From Mucilaginibacter dorajii (GTDB taxonomy: Bacteria > Bacteroidota > Bacteroidia > Sphingobacteriales > Sphingobacteriaceae), in assembly GCF_024808255.1 (NCBI RefSeq), contig NZ_JANTYS010000029.1, positions 1 through 64,000 on the forward strand: a DNA stretch of 64,000 nucleotides. Reading direction: 5' to 3'. A model generated the notes under the pieces. It had not been told where the DNA came from. It did no database searches and saw only the letters and a program-made list of their open reading frames with translations. The position numbers and the translations under genes were made by a program. Of the stretch, positions 1 to 7,850 are shown piece after piece; within the stretch, counting starts at the first letter, position 1, and every line of letters starts with the position of its first letter.

Positions 1-56
1 TGGCCCCGCTCGTGAAAGCGAATTATGGGCGCTGTTTGATCGTCTTCTGTTTTCAT
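1..56 (-). CDS. Start of a leftward gene (partial, unknown product)
   Basis: An ATG on the minus strand at 54-56 opens a frame that stays open to the window edge: about 18 residues, beginning MKTEDDQTAPIIRF. The AAGAAG-like purine run just upstream on the same strand could serve as a ribosome binding site. The peptide is too short to assign a function. It could also be a chance open frame. Confidence 0.35.
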   Translation of the reverse strand, partial: MKTEDDQTAPIIRFHERG

Positions 57-169
57 ACACTTCTTTTTAGTGTATAGTTTTTCCCGGACGAGTCAAGAGT
101 CAAGAGATTAGAATCAAGAGTTAAGACAGCTTCAATTAAAAAGCTGGCAGTGGGCTACTACAGACCTCG

Positions 170-183
170 GCTGTTCGAACAGC
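170..183. repeat. Perfect 14-bp palindrome GCTGTTCGAACAGC
   Basis: The arms GCTGTTC (170-176) and GAACAGC (177-183) are perfectly complementary with no spacer. It could be a protein-binding dyad or part of the REP-like cluster just downstream. Confidence 0.6.
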
Positions 184-256
184 GGGGGAGAAATTACTTT
201 TAAAATTAAAAAGCGGACAGAAGACACCTACGGAACCGGAATATTCGGGCATGATC

Positions 257-361
257 TATAAACACGAGACTCCGCTGGAGTCAGAAATCTATTTTCAGGC
301 TCCGGAGGTGCCCCGTGTTTATAGTAAATGTATATCCTGATATTTGGCTCCGTCAGGTGCC
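257..361. repeat. Nested REP-like inverted repeats
   Basis: An outer 10-bp arm pair, TATAAACACG (257-266) and CGTGTTTATA (314-323), encloses two smaller hairpins: GACTCC-GCT-GGAGTC (268-282, perfect) and GGCTCC-GGA-GGTGCC (298-312, one mismatch). A third copy of the small hairpin, GGCTCC-GTCA-GGTGCC, lies at 346-361. The nested architecture resembles intergenic REP/BIME-type elements. The resemblance is structural only; copy number in the genome is unknown. Confidence 0.65.
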
Positions 362-600
362 TCCTTTTTAAAAGCGGTCTCCCCCGTCCATATAATCCGT
401 TTGTGCCGCATTAATTATTAAATAACAGTATTTATATAACCAGTATTAAACTTAACTATGCAATTATGTAATTTGCAACCTTGTTTATTCAGTTCATTGA
501 TCATTGTTCATGGAAAAAAGAAATTGCTGTAACAATTGTTAAATTGCATGCGTCTGTTATCCTGTATCATTATTTATGAATCGATAACCATGAACCATTA

Positions 601-630
601 TCTATGATCCATGAACCATTAACTATGAAC
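601..630 (+). repeat. 30-bp intergenic repeat, copy 1
   Basis: The 30 bases ending 9 bp before the start codon at 639 match 17425-17454 at 28 of 30 positions. Related ATGAACCATTA words precede it at about 575-600. Its closeness to the start codon puts it inside the probable 5' leader of the sigma-54 regulator gene. Confidence 0.7.
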
Positions 631-638
631 TATAAAAA

Positions 639-1997
639 ATGATATTAAAAAAAGCTACCATTTTAATTGTTGATGATGATCCGGATGTACTTACCGCCGT
701 TAAGCTGTTGCTTAAAACACAGGCCGGTGAAGTAATAACCGAGAAAAATCCCGAAAACCTGAACTGGCTGTTGCAAAAAAACGAGGTTGACCTGGTTTTG
801 CTGGATATGAACTTTAACAGTGCCATTAATACCGGTAACGAGGGCCTTTACTGGCTGCGCAAGGTTAAGGACTGGAAACCCAACGTTTGCGTGATCATGA
901 TAACCGCTTATGGTGATATTGATTTGGCTGTACGGTCATTAAAAGAAGGTGCCGACGACTTTGTGGTGAAACCATGGCATAACGAAAAGCTGATAGCCAC
1001 CATAAAAGAGCTGCTTGATAAAAAAGAAGGCGGCGCTAAAGTGGCTAAAGCGGCTGTAAAAAGCACTGCCGGCGATACTTCTATACTTGGAGAATCGGAA
1101 GTGATGCAGGATATTTTTTACAAGGTGAACAAGATAGCGCCTACCGATGCCAATATCCTCATCCTGGGCGAAAACGGAACCGGTAAAGATTTGATGGCCA
1201 AGGCTATTCATGAACGTTCCTTACGGGCCGATAAGCCCTTTGTAAAGGTTGATGTGGGCGCGCTTACCGATACTTTGTTTGAAAGCGAACTGTTCGGCCA
1301 TAAAAAAGGTGCCTTTACTGATGCGCGGGAAGACCGTGCCGGCAGGTTTGAGGATGCACAGGGCGGCACTTTGTTTTTAGATGAGATTGGCAATATCAGC
1401 CTGCAACAGCAAGCCAAACTGCTTACCATACTGCAAAACAGGCAGGTAACACGGTTAGGAACTAACAAAGCTGTTGATGTTGATATCAGGCTCATTTGCG
1501 CTACCAACGTGCCAATGAGCGAACTGGCTAACGAAAACCGTTTCCGTAAGGATTTAATTTATCGTATAAACACGGTAGAGATCAATATGCCGCCATTGCG
1601 CCGCCGCAATGAGGATATTGTGATATTGGCCAGGCATTTTGCCAAGCTATATGCAAGCAAATACCTTAAAGCGGCTATGGATTTTGATACCCCCGCTTTG
1701 CAAAAGCTAAAATCATACAACTACCCCGGCAATGTGCGCGAATTGCAATACACCATTGAACGCGCGGTGATCATGGCCGATGAAAGCACTTTAAGGCCCG
1801 ATGACCTGATATTTTCTATCCTGGAAACCGCTACAGATAATAACACCAACGATGATAATATCCAGTTAAGCACCCTGGAAAAGAATGCCATTTTAAAGGT
1901 GATTGAAAAGCACAATGGCAATATCACCCGTGCGGCTAAAGAGCTTGGCCTCACCCGCACCGCCTTATACCGAAGATTGAGCAAATATGATATTTAA
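639..1997 (+). CDS. Sigma-54-dependent response regulator (NtrC/AtoC type)
   Basis: A DNA-binding activator of sigma-54 promoters, controlled by phosphorylation from the kinase encoded next to it. A receiver domain (about 1-130) has the acidic cluster D12-D14, phospho-acceptor D56, T89 and K111. The AAA+ domain has Walker A GENGTGKD at 177-184, the sigma-54-contacting loop as GAFTDA (224-229; the classical form is GAFTGA) and Walker B LFLDE ending at 248-249. A Fis-type helix-turn-helix closes the protein (about 420-450, NITRAAKELGLTRTALYRRL). The 452-residue length is normal for the family. The last 11 bases overlap the kinase gene, so the two are translationally coupled. Target genes cannot be told from the sequence. 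Confidence 0.95.
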   Translation: MILKKATILIVDDDPDVLTAVKLLLKTQAGEVITEKNPENLNWLLQKNEVDLVLLDMNFNSAINTGNEGLYWLRKVKDWKPNVCVIMITAYGDIDLAVRSLKEGADDFVVKPWHNEKLIATIKELLDKKEGGAKVAKAAVKSTAGDTSILGESEVMQDIFYKVNKIAPTDANILILGENGTGKDLMAKAIHERSLRADKPFVKVDVGALTDTLFESELFGHKKGAFTDAREDRAGRFEDAQGGTLFLDEIGNISLQQQAKLLTILQNRQVTRLGTNKAVDVDIRLICATNVPMSELANENRFRKDLIYRINTVEINMPPLRRRNEDIVILARHFAKLYASKYLKAAMDFDTPALQKLKSYNYPGNVRELQYTIERAVIMADESTLRPDDLIFSILETATDNNTNDDNIQLSTLEKNAILKVIEKHNGNITRAAKELGLTRTALYRRLSKYDI

Positions 1998-3336
1998 CCG
2001 TTACGAATGGCGGCTGCTGCTGCGCGTATTTTTAATGTTCCTGGCTTTATGTGCCGCCGCCTTTGTTACTGTTAAGGGTCAACCACTATACCTTGTTATT
2101 TTTATTCCGCTCATTATTTATTCGGTGATAGAAATGATTCGCTTTCAAAAGAAGGCGCAGGATGAGGTTAACCAGTTTGTTGAATCGATCCATTACCGCG
2201 ATTTTTCGCGCCATTTTGATGTACGTAAAGCGCCTAACGAATTAAAGCCTTTGCGCAAGGGTTTTAACGATATCAACACAACCTTTAAGCTCATCAGCCG
2301 CGAACGCGAAACACAATACCATTACCTGCAAAAGATATTGGAACTGGTAGATACCGGCATTTTATCGTACGAGGAAGATACAGGTAACATTAGCTGGATC
2401 AACGAAGCTTTTAAAAAATTGCTGAGCATCCCCTACCTTAAAACTATTCAATCCTTAGAAAAAAGGGAGGCCGACCTATACCAGGAACTGATCAAACTAA
2501 AACCCGGTGAAAGTAATATCATTACCATTACCCGCAACCAGCAACTGGTTAAAATATTGATCACAGCCAGCTTAATGCGCAGCGACGAGAAGCTTTATAA
2601 GCTGATAGCTTTTCAAAACGTAAGCGAAGCGCTTGACGAAACAGAATCAAAGGCATGGTCGAAATTGTTGAATGTAATGACGCACGAGATCATGAACTCC
2701 GTAGCCCCGATCTCATCATTGGCAGATACCTTGAAAAACCGGCTGCAAAGTCCGGAGATTGCCGAAGCTATGGATGGCAGCGACCTGGAAGACCTGGAAC
2801 TGGGCATTGATACCATTAAACGCCGCAGCGATGGTTTGCTTAAATTTACCGAAAGTTACCGGAGCCTCAACAAGATCACCAAACTGGACAGGGACAAAGT
2901 ATTGGTGCGTAACCTGTTTGAAAACCTCAACAGCCTGATGAGGCCTACGCTGGAGAAAAAACACATTGAGCTGGAAATCATCCTGCGCGACCCTGCCCTT
3001 GCCATTGAGGCCGATATAAACCTGATAGAACAGGTGATGATTAACCTGCTGGTAAACGCAATTGAAGCCGTTAAAGACCGCGAGGAACCCCGCATCACCC
3101 TATCGGCCGAAGCGCAAAGCGGCAGCAAAACACTGGTTAAAATTACCGATAATGGTATGGGCATGCCGCATGAGCTGTTAGATAAGATCTTTATCCCTTT
3201 CTTTAGCACCAAAAAAACCGGCAGCGGTATCGGTTTGAGCCTGTGTAAGCAGATCATGCTATTGCATAAGGGTAATATCCAGGTACAGTCTACCGAGGGT
3301 AAAGGGTCATCGTTTATTTTACAGTTTGTGCCTTAG
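1987..3336 (+). CDS. Sensor histidine kinase (NtrB/NtrY-like), partner of the sigma-54 regulator
   Basis: A membrane-bound kinase that should phosphorylate D56 of the regulator just upstream. Two hydrophobic helices lie within about residues 8-50, with almost no periplasmic loop between them, so the signal is probably intramembrane or cytoplasmic. A PAS-like stretch follows (about 110-210), then an H-box VMTHEIMNS with His233. The ATPase domain has an N-box (NLLVNAIEAV), G1 (DNGMGM), F-box (IFIPFFSTK) and G2 (GSGIGLSL). The start overlaps the regulator's end by 11 bases, which implies coupled translation. The input signal is unknown. Confidence 0.93.
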   Translation: MIFNRYEWRLLLRVFLMFLALCAAAFVTVKGQPLYLVIFIPLIIYSVIEMIRFQKKAQDEVNQFVESIHYRDFSRHFDVRKAPNELKPLRKGFNDINTTFKLISRERETQYHYLQKILELVDTGILSYEEDTGNISWINEAFKKLLSIPYLKTIQSLEKREADLYQELIKLKPGESNIITITRNQQLVKILITASLMRSDEKLYKLIAFQNVSEALDETESKAWSKLLNVMTHEIMNSVAPISSLADTLKNRLQSPEIAEAMDGSDLEDLELGIDTIKRRSDGLLKFTESYRSLNKITKLDRDKVLVRNLFENLNSLMRPTLEKKHIELEIILRDPALAIEADINLIEQVMINLLVNAIEAVKDREEPRITLSAEAQSGSKTLVKITDNGMGMPHELLDKIFIPFFSTKKTGSGIGLSLCKQIMLLHKGNIQVQSTEGKGSSFILQFVP

Positions 3337-3380
3337 GATAAAATAATTGTTTTTAGGACTACATCTTTTAATAAAAAAAT

Positions 3381-3518
3381 GTCATTTCGATAGAGCGAAG
3401 AAGGGGGCTTAGTAAAGGGCGAAAGAGAAATCTTATACATCTTGCAATAACCGCAAAGTCGCTCGCATAAGATTTCTCCTTACCCCAACGCACAGCCTCT
3501 CCCGTTCGTCGAAATGAC
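3381..3518. repeat. REP-like 138-bp intergenic inverted-repeat element
   Basis: The outer arms GTCATTTCGA (3381-3390) and TCGAAATGAC (3509-3518) are perfect, as are the inner 12-bp arms GAGAAATCTTAT (3425-3436) and ATAAGATTTCTC (3467-3478). As far as I recall, elements of this look (CATTTCGA ends, AGATTTCTC core) recur between genes in Sphingobacteriaceae. It may also act as a transcriptional stop after the two-component operon. Confidence 0.75.
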
Positions 3519-3554
3519 AACTTTTTTTACGGATAATGTAAAACATCTTTTTAA

Positions 3555-4079
3555 ATGACCCAACATAAAATCCTCGCCATCTCCGGCAGTTTAAGAACAG
3601 GATCAACCAATCATAATATTTTAAAATACTTAGGCGGATTGATGCCTGCGGATATTGATTATACCATTTATGATTCATTAGCATTGATCCCTCCTTTTGA
3701 TCCGGGCAATGACGATGACTATCCCCCTGAGCCTGTTTTTGAAGTGAGGGAGCTTTTAAAACAGGTTGATGGTGTAATCATTTGCACGCCTGAATATGCT
3801 TTTGGTGTGCCGGGTCAGCTAAAGAATATGCTGGATTGGATGGTTTCAAGTGCCTCGTTCTCAGATAAGCCGGTCGCCCTTATCACCGCCTCCTTAGGTG
3901 GCGAAACAGCCCACGCCGCCATGCTGCTGATCCTGGGCGCGCTTAATGCCCGGGTTGCCGATGGGGCCAGGTTGAATATCTCCTTTATCCGGTCTAAAAT
4001 GGATGGCGATAAAGTAGCCGATGAGGAAACAATAGCGAAATTGAATGATGTAGTGAATGCGTTTTTGAAAGCATTCTAA
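3555..4079 (+). CDS. NADPH-dependent FMN reductase-like flavoprotein
   Basis: A 174-residue flavodoxin-fold protein of the NADPH-dependent FMN reductase/azoreductase family (ArsH, YieF/ChrR relatives). The phosphate-binding loop is near the N-terminus (ISGSLRTGSTN, about 10-20), and the conserved TPEYAFGVPGQLKNMLDW block (about 77-95) shapes the flavin site. It would reduce FMN, quinones or small electrophiles in the cytoplasm with NAD(P)H. It is a single gene between a REP-like element and a leftward gene, so its context does not suggest a substrate. Confidence 0.88.
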   Translation: MTQHKILAISGSLRTGSTNHNILKYLGGLMPADIDYTIYDSLALIPPFDPGNDDDYPPEPVFEVRELLKQVDGVIICTPEYAFGVPGQLKNMLDWMVSSASFSDKPVALITASLGGETAHAAMLLILGALNARVADGARLNISFIRSKMDGDKVADEETIAKLNDVVNAFLKAF

Positions 4080-4083
4080 AACC

Positions 4084-4803
4084 TTACTTATTAACCGATT
4101 TTGATTTTTTTGTATAGCGATTTTTCGCGATTTGTTTGGTTGATATTTTACCTTTCGCATCAATTACACTTTTAAAAACAACGGAGTCAACAACCAGTTC
4201 CCCTACCGGACCTTTATTTGCATAACGAAATTTAGATACACGATAACTTATAATTTCATTTTTATCTAATACCGAATAACTCTCAGTTTGATAATCAGTA
4301 TAACTATTGTGATCCTGCGGAAAATAAGTTGGATCATCAAGGTCAATGTAGCTTATCGCTTTTCCATTTTTGTTCAATATAATCAATCTCAAAGCGAAGT
4401 AATCATGAACTGCCCCAACTGAAACTATAATGGGCTGCAATGACCCTATTTTATTTTGCTTTGAAACAAAATGTCCCCACATTTCATCAACAGCGTAATC
4501 AACTCCGTAACCGACAGGTAAAAAAGGGGCTAACAACAGAGCGCATTGATTTTTTGAGAATAATTTCAAAGGTTTTTTACAGGTCGAGTCGCTATATTTA
4601 ATAAAGATTGATGAATCTATCTTGCTCTTTCTGTCTACAAAATTCAGGTTTTTAGTGGTACTTATATTTTTATAAACGTAATTACTATCATCCAGAAGCG
4701 AAGTATCCTCAGTTACCTGAAAAACGCTTTTTTTATTTTCGCAGCTTGTTATCGAAAAGAATGCCGGAGAAAAAAGCACTACTGAAACCAGTACTTTTTT
4801 CAT
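4084..4803 (-). CDS. Lipoprotein of unknown function, paralogue 1
   Basis: Not a family I recognise. The chosen ATG gives a lipoprotein signal (MKKVLVSVVLFSPAFFSITSC) with the lipobox Cys at about residue 21; an in-frame ATG 24 bases upstream (4827) is possible. The mature part is mostly beta-like and shares blocks with the next gene: LLDDSNYVYKNI, FVSKQNKIGSLQPIIV and LIILNKNGKAI. The two therefore form a tandem paralogous pair anchored in an outer- or inner-membrane leaflet. The stop lies 4 bases from the converging FMN-reductase gene. Confidence 0.75.
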   Translation of the reverse strand: MKKVLVSVVLFSPAFFSITSCENKKSVFQVTEDTSLLDDSNYVYKNISTTKNLNFVDRKSKIDSSIFIKYSDSTCKKPLKLFSKNQCALLLAPFLPVGYGVDYAVDEMWGHFVSKQNKIGSLQPIIVSVGAVHDYFALRLIILNKNGKAISYIDLDDPTYFPQDHNSYTDYQTESYSVLDKNEIISYRVSKFRYANKGPVGELVVDSVVFKSVIDAKGKISTKQIAKNRYTKKSKSVNK

Positions 4804-4854
4804 TTTTGAAAGCGTGAAAATTTTCATGAACTATATTTATTTAAGTGCTATACG

Positions 4855-5607
4855 TCATTCAATAGATATCTTGTTCTCCTGGGTAACAAAATGCTGTTTA
4901 ACCGTTTGTTTGGTGTTAAAACTGCCATCTGTTTGTATCAGCGTTTTAAATACATTGGAGTCTATCTGTATATCCTTTTTCGTGGTGTCTTTATAATCAG
5001 TTTCTTCCATCCGTACGGTGGTTATTTCCCTGTTTCTTAATTTAGAGTAGCTTTTCAGGTCGAATTTCATCAGCGAATCACCGATGTCTTCCGGCCCCGG
5101 CTGCATGCCTCCATCCAGGTTATAACCATCTATGGGCTGATGCAGTTTATTTAAAATGATCATGCTTAATGAGCCGTAGTCATCGCCGGTTATCCAAACA
5201 ATAATAGGCTGTAAGTCCCCTATCTTCTTTTGCTTCGATATAAAGTAAGCCGACATAAGATCCCTCGCAAACTTCGGTTTAACGTCAAGCGTTTTGCCAA
5301 TGAACGGACCGATCAGCTGAAGCTTTTGAGCAACTGTAAGTTCTACGTACTTGCGGGAGTAAGAAGAGTCAGTATAGATATTGTTATCCACGCTGGTGTC
5401 GTTAGTTCTCCGGTTAATCATCTTAACATGCCTGGTATCGAGAATATTTTGATATACATAATTCTTATCATCCAAAAACGAGGTATCAATTGCCAGGGTG
5501 GTATCTTTATGAGCAGTTGCGGGAGTTTCCTTCTTTTTGTTTTTGCAACTAATTACCGAAAGTAAAGTAACCAGTAAAAACAGGTTTAGGGTTATTATTT
5601 TTTTCAT
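4855..5607 (-). CDS. Lipoprotein of unknown function, paralogue 2
   Basis: About 250 residues with signal MKKIITLNLFLLVTLLSVISC and a lipobox Cys at about 21; in-frame ATGs at 5622 and 5652 would only extend the n-region. Shared blocks with the downstream paralogue are FLDDKNYVYQNI, FISKQKKIGDLQPIIV and MIILNKLHQPI. The probable partner gene starts 51 bases after this one ends, on the same strand, so they may be co-transcribed. No catalytic motif is visible. The function is unknown. Confidence 0.75.
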   Translation of the reverse strand: MKKIITLNLFLLVTLLSVISCKNKKKETPATAHKDTTLAIDTSFLDDKNYVYQNILDTRHVKMINRRTNDTSVDNNIYTDSSYSRKYVELTVAQKLQLIGPFIGKTLDVKPKFARDLMSAYFISKQKKIGDLQPIIVWITGDDYGSLSMIILNKLHQPIDGYNLDGGMQPGPEDIGDSLMKFDLKSYSKLRNREITTVRMEETDYKDTTKKDIQIDSNVFKTLIQTDGSFNTKQTVKQHFVTQENKISIE

Positions 5608-5894
5608 GTTAAGGTTTGCCATCGGCCTGGTAAAAATAATTAAAATATTCAAAATCTATCAAAACAAGACAATGGTGTACCAAAGGATGTAGAAAGGTGT
5701 TGCAAGGGCAATAAAAAAGGTATCTCAAAGGTATTTAAAAGTGTGCCGCCGGGTTACCGCCGGTAAGGTATTTATCGGCAGGCAAAAAGCAGTTTTTTAT
5801 ATTCCACTGCCAATTTGACAACTTATTGATCTTTGGAACATGCATTGATGGTTGCAGGTTGTAAATCATATTTAACTCAATCATAAATAATATT

Positions 5895-7778
5895 ATGCAA
5901 GAAAAAGGCAGTATTTCGATCCATACCGAAAACATTTTTCCGATCATTAAGAAGTTTTTATACTCAGACAACGAGATATTTTTGCGCGAGCTGGTATCAA
6001 ACGCTGTCGATGCTACCCAGAAGATCAAACGCCTGGCCTCTTTAGGTCAGTACAATGGCGAACTTGGCGATCTGCGTGTTGAAGTTGCATTTGATGAGGC
6101 CAAAAAAACCATCACCATTAGCGATAATGGCCTGGGTATGACCGCCGAAGAAATTAAAAAATACATTAACCAGATAGCGTTTTCGGGCGCTACCGAGTTT
6201 ATGGAAAAGTTCAAAGAAGCTAAAGATGCCAATGAGATCATCGGCCGTTTTGGTTTAGGCTTTTATTCGGCCTTCATGGTTGCCGATAAAGTTGAAATTC
6301 AAACACTTAGTTACCAGGAAGGCGCCGAACCCGCTTACTGGGTTTGCGATGGCAGCACCGAATTTGAGATCGGCGAAGGCGTTTTAGCCGAGCGTGGTAC
6401 CGAGATCACCCTGTACATCAACAGCGAATCTGAGGAGTTTTTAAGCCAGTACAAGCTACAGGAAATCCTTGACAAATATTGCAAATTCCTGCCTGTGCCT
6501 ATTAAATTCGGCACCAAAACAGAGCAGGAAGAAGATGGCGTTGATGAAGAAGGCAAACCAAAATACATTGATGTTCAAATAGATAACATCATCAACGATA
6601 CCAACCCTATCTGGACTAAAGCTCCATCTGAATTAAAAGATCAGGATTACCTTGACTTTTACAAACAGCTTTATCCTTTCAGCGAAGACCCCTTATTCTG
6701 GATCCACCTGAACGTTGATTATCCGTTTAACTTAACAGGTGTACTATACTTCCCTAAGCTGAAAAACGATTTTGAGATCTCAAAAAATAAGATCAAACTA
6801 TTTAGCCGCCAGGTGTTTATCACCGATGAGGTAAAGGACATCGTGCCCGAGTTTTTGATGCTGTTACATGGTGTTATCGATTCACCGGATATCCCGTTGA
6901 ACGTATCGCGTAGCTTCTTACAGGCCGATAGCAACGTTAAAAAGATCAACAGCTATATCACCAAAAAGGTAGCTGACAAATTATCAGAACTATTTAAAGC
7001 CGACCGCAAAGCCTACGAAGAGAAATGGACTGACATTGGCTTGTTTGTAAAATATGGCCTGGTAAGCGAAGACAAGTTTTATGATAAAGCAAAAGACTTT
7101 GTTTTGGTAACCAACACCAAAAAAGAAAACTTCACTTTGCCCGAATATAAAGAGAAAGTAGAAGGTAATCAGACAGATAAAGATGGCCAGTTAGTGTATA
7201 TCTACACCAATGATCCGGCTAAACAGGATTCGTTTATCCAGTCGGCTAATAAAAAAGGGTATGATATCCTGGTGATGAACTCTCCTATTGATAACCACTT
7301 TATCAGCCAGTTAGAGCAAAAATTAGAGAAAACATCATTGAAACGTGTTGATGCCGATGTTGCTGATAAACTGATCAAAAAAGATGAAGCACCTGAATCT
7401 GTTTTAACCGATGAGCAGTCAACCAAGGTTAAGGATATCTTTAACAAAGCCATTAACAAACCTGCATATAGCGTTCAGTTAGAGAGCCTTAATCCAGATG
7501 AGTTGCCTGTTACTGTAACTATGGATGAGTTTATGCGCCGTATGAAAGATATGGCAGCCATGGGCGGCGGCATGGGCTTTTACGGTAATATGCCCGATAA
7601 TTACAAGGTAATTGTAAATGGTAACCACAAGCTGATCACCCGTATCTTACAGGAAGATAACGAAGAAGTGCAGGCTCAATTGTCAAAACAAGCATTTGAC
7701 CTGGCGTTACTTTCACAGGGATTATTAACCGGTGCCGAACTTACTGAGTTTGTAAACCGCAGTGTTAACCTGATATAA
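5895..7778 (+). CDS. htpG: Molecular chaperone HtpG (Hsp90)
   Basis: The bacterial Hsp90, a cytosolic ATP-dependent dimeric chaperone that remodels client proteins. The N-terminal GHKL ATPase shows FLRELVSNAVDA (about 29-40), DNGLGMT and GRFGLGFYSAF, which together form the nucleotide site. The middle domain has NVSRSFLQAD, and the C-terminal dimerisation region runs to residue 627, the usual length. A glycine/methionine-rich patch (MAAMGGGMGF) sits near the C-terminus. The gene stands alone and is followed by a strong hairpin shared with the converging aldolase gene. A CIRCE or other heat-shock operator was not recognised upstream. Confidence 0.98.
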   Translation: MQEKGSISIHTENIFPIIKKFLYSDNEIFLRELVSNAVDATQKIKRLASLGQYNGELGDLRVEVAFDEAKKTITISDNGLGMTAEEIKKYINQIAFSGATEFMEKFKEAKDANEIIGRFGLGFYSAFMVADKVEIQTLSYQEGAEPAYWVCDGSTEFEIGEGVLAERGTEITLYINSESEEFLSQYKLQEILDKYCKFLPVPIKFGTKTEQEEDGVDEEGKPKYIDVQIDNIINDTNPIWTKAPSELKDQDYLDFYKQLYPFSEDPLFWIHLNVDYPFNLTGVLYFPKLKNDFEISKNKIKLFSRQVFITDEVKDIVPEFLMLLHGVIDSPDIPLNVSRSFLQADSNVKKINSYITKKVADKLSELFKADRKAYEEKWTDIGLFVKYGLVSEDKFYDKAKDFVLVTNTKKENFTLPEYKEKVEGNQTDKDGQLVYIYTNDPAKQDSFIQSANKKGYDILVMNSPIDNHFISQLEQKLEKTSLKRVDADVADKLIKKDEAPESVLTDEQSTKVKDIFNKAINKPAYSVQLESLNPDELPVTVTMDEFMRRMKDMAAMGGGMGFYGNMPDNYKVIVNGNHKLITRILQEDNEEVQAQLSKQAFDLALLSQGLLTGAELTEFVNRSVNLI

Positions 7779-7795
7779 GGTAAACACCTATAAAT

Positions 7796-7834
7796 AATAA
7801 AAAGCCATCCGTTTTATGCGAATGGCTTTTTATT
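7796..7834. terminator. Bidirectional terminator between htpG and aldolase
   Basis: A perfect 13-bp stem (AATAAAAAGCCAT at 7796-7808, complement at 7822-7834) with a 13-base loop. T-runs flank both sides, so the hairpin can stop transcription arriving from either converging gene. Confidence 0.85.
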
Positions 7835-7850
7835 TAGAGCCTGTAAATAT

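Larger units (their letters stand above)
57..638. other. 582-bp gap filled with palindromic and direct repeats
   Basis: No convincing gene is visible. The stretch contains repeated TCAAGAG-type words (about 95-125), a perfect 14-bp palindrome at 170-183, nested inverted repeats at 257-361, and several ATGAACCATTA-type words (about 575-630) shared with the gap at 17301-17454. The promoter of the sigma-54 regulator operon must lie here, but no clear TAnnTTTG box was found next to its start codon. Confidence 0.6.

Noticed and set aside
257..361. CRISPR-like array
   Set aside because: The repeated hairpins differ in sequence and spacing and no cas gene is present; no CRISPR array was seen anywhere in the window.
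2856..3257. 133-residue open frame on the minus strand
   Set aside because: Antisense to the kinase ATPase domain, serine/leucine-rich shadow with no family features.
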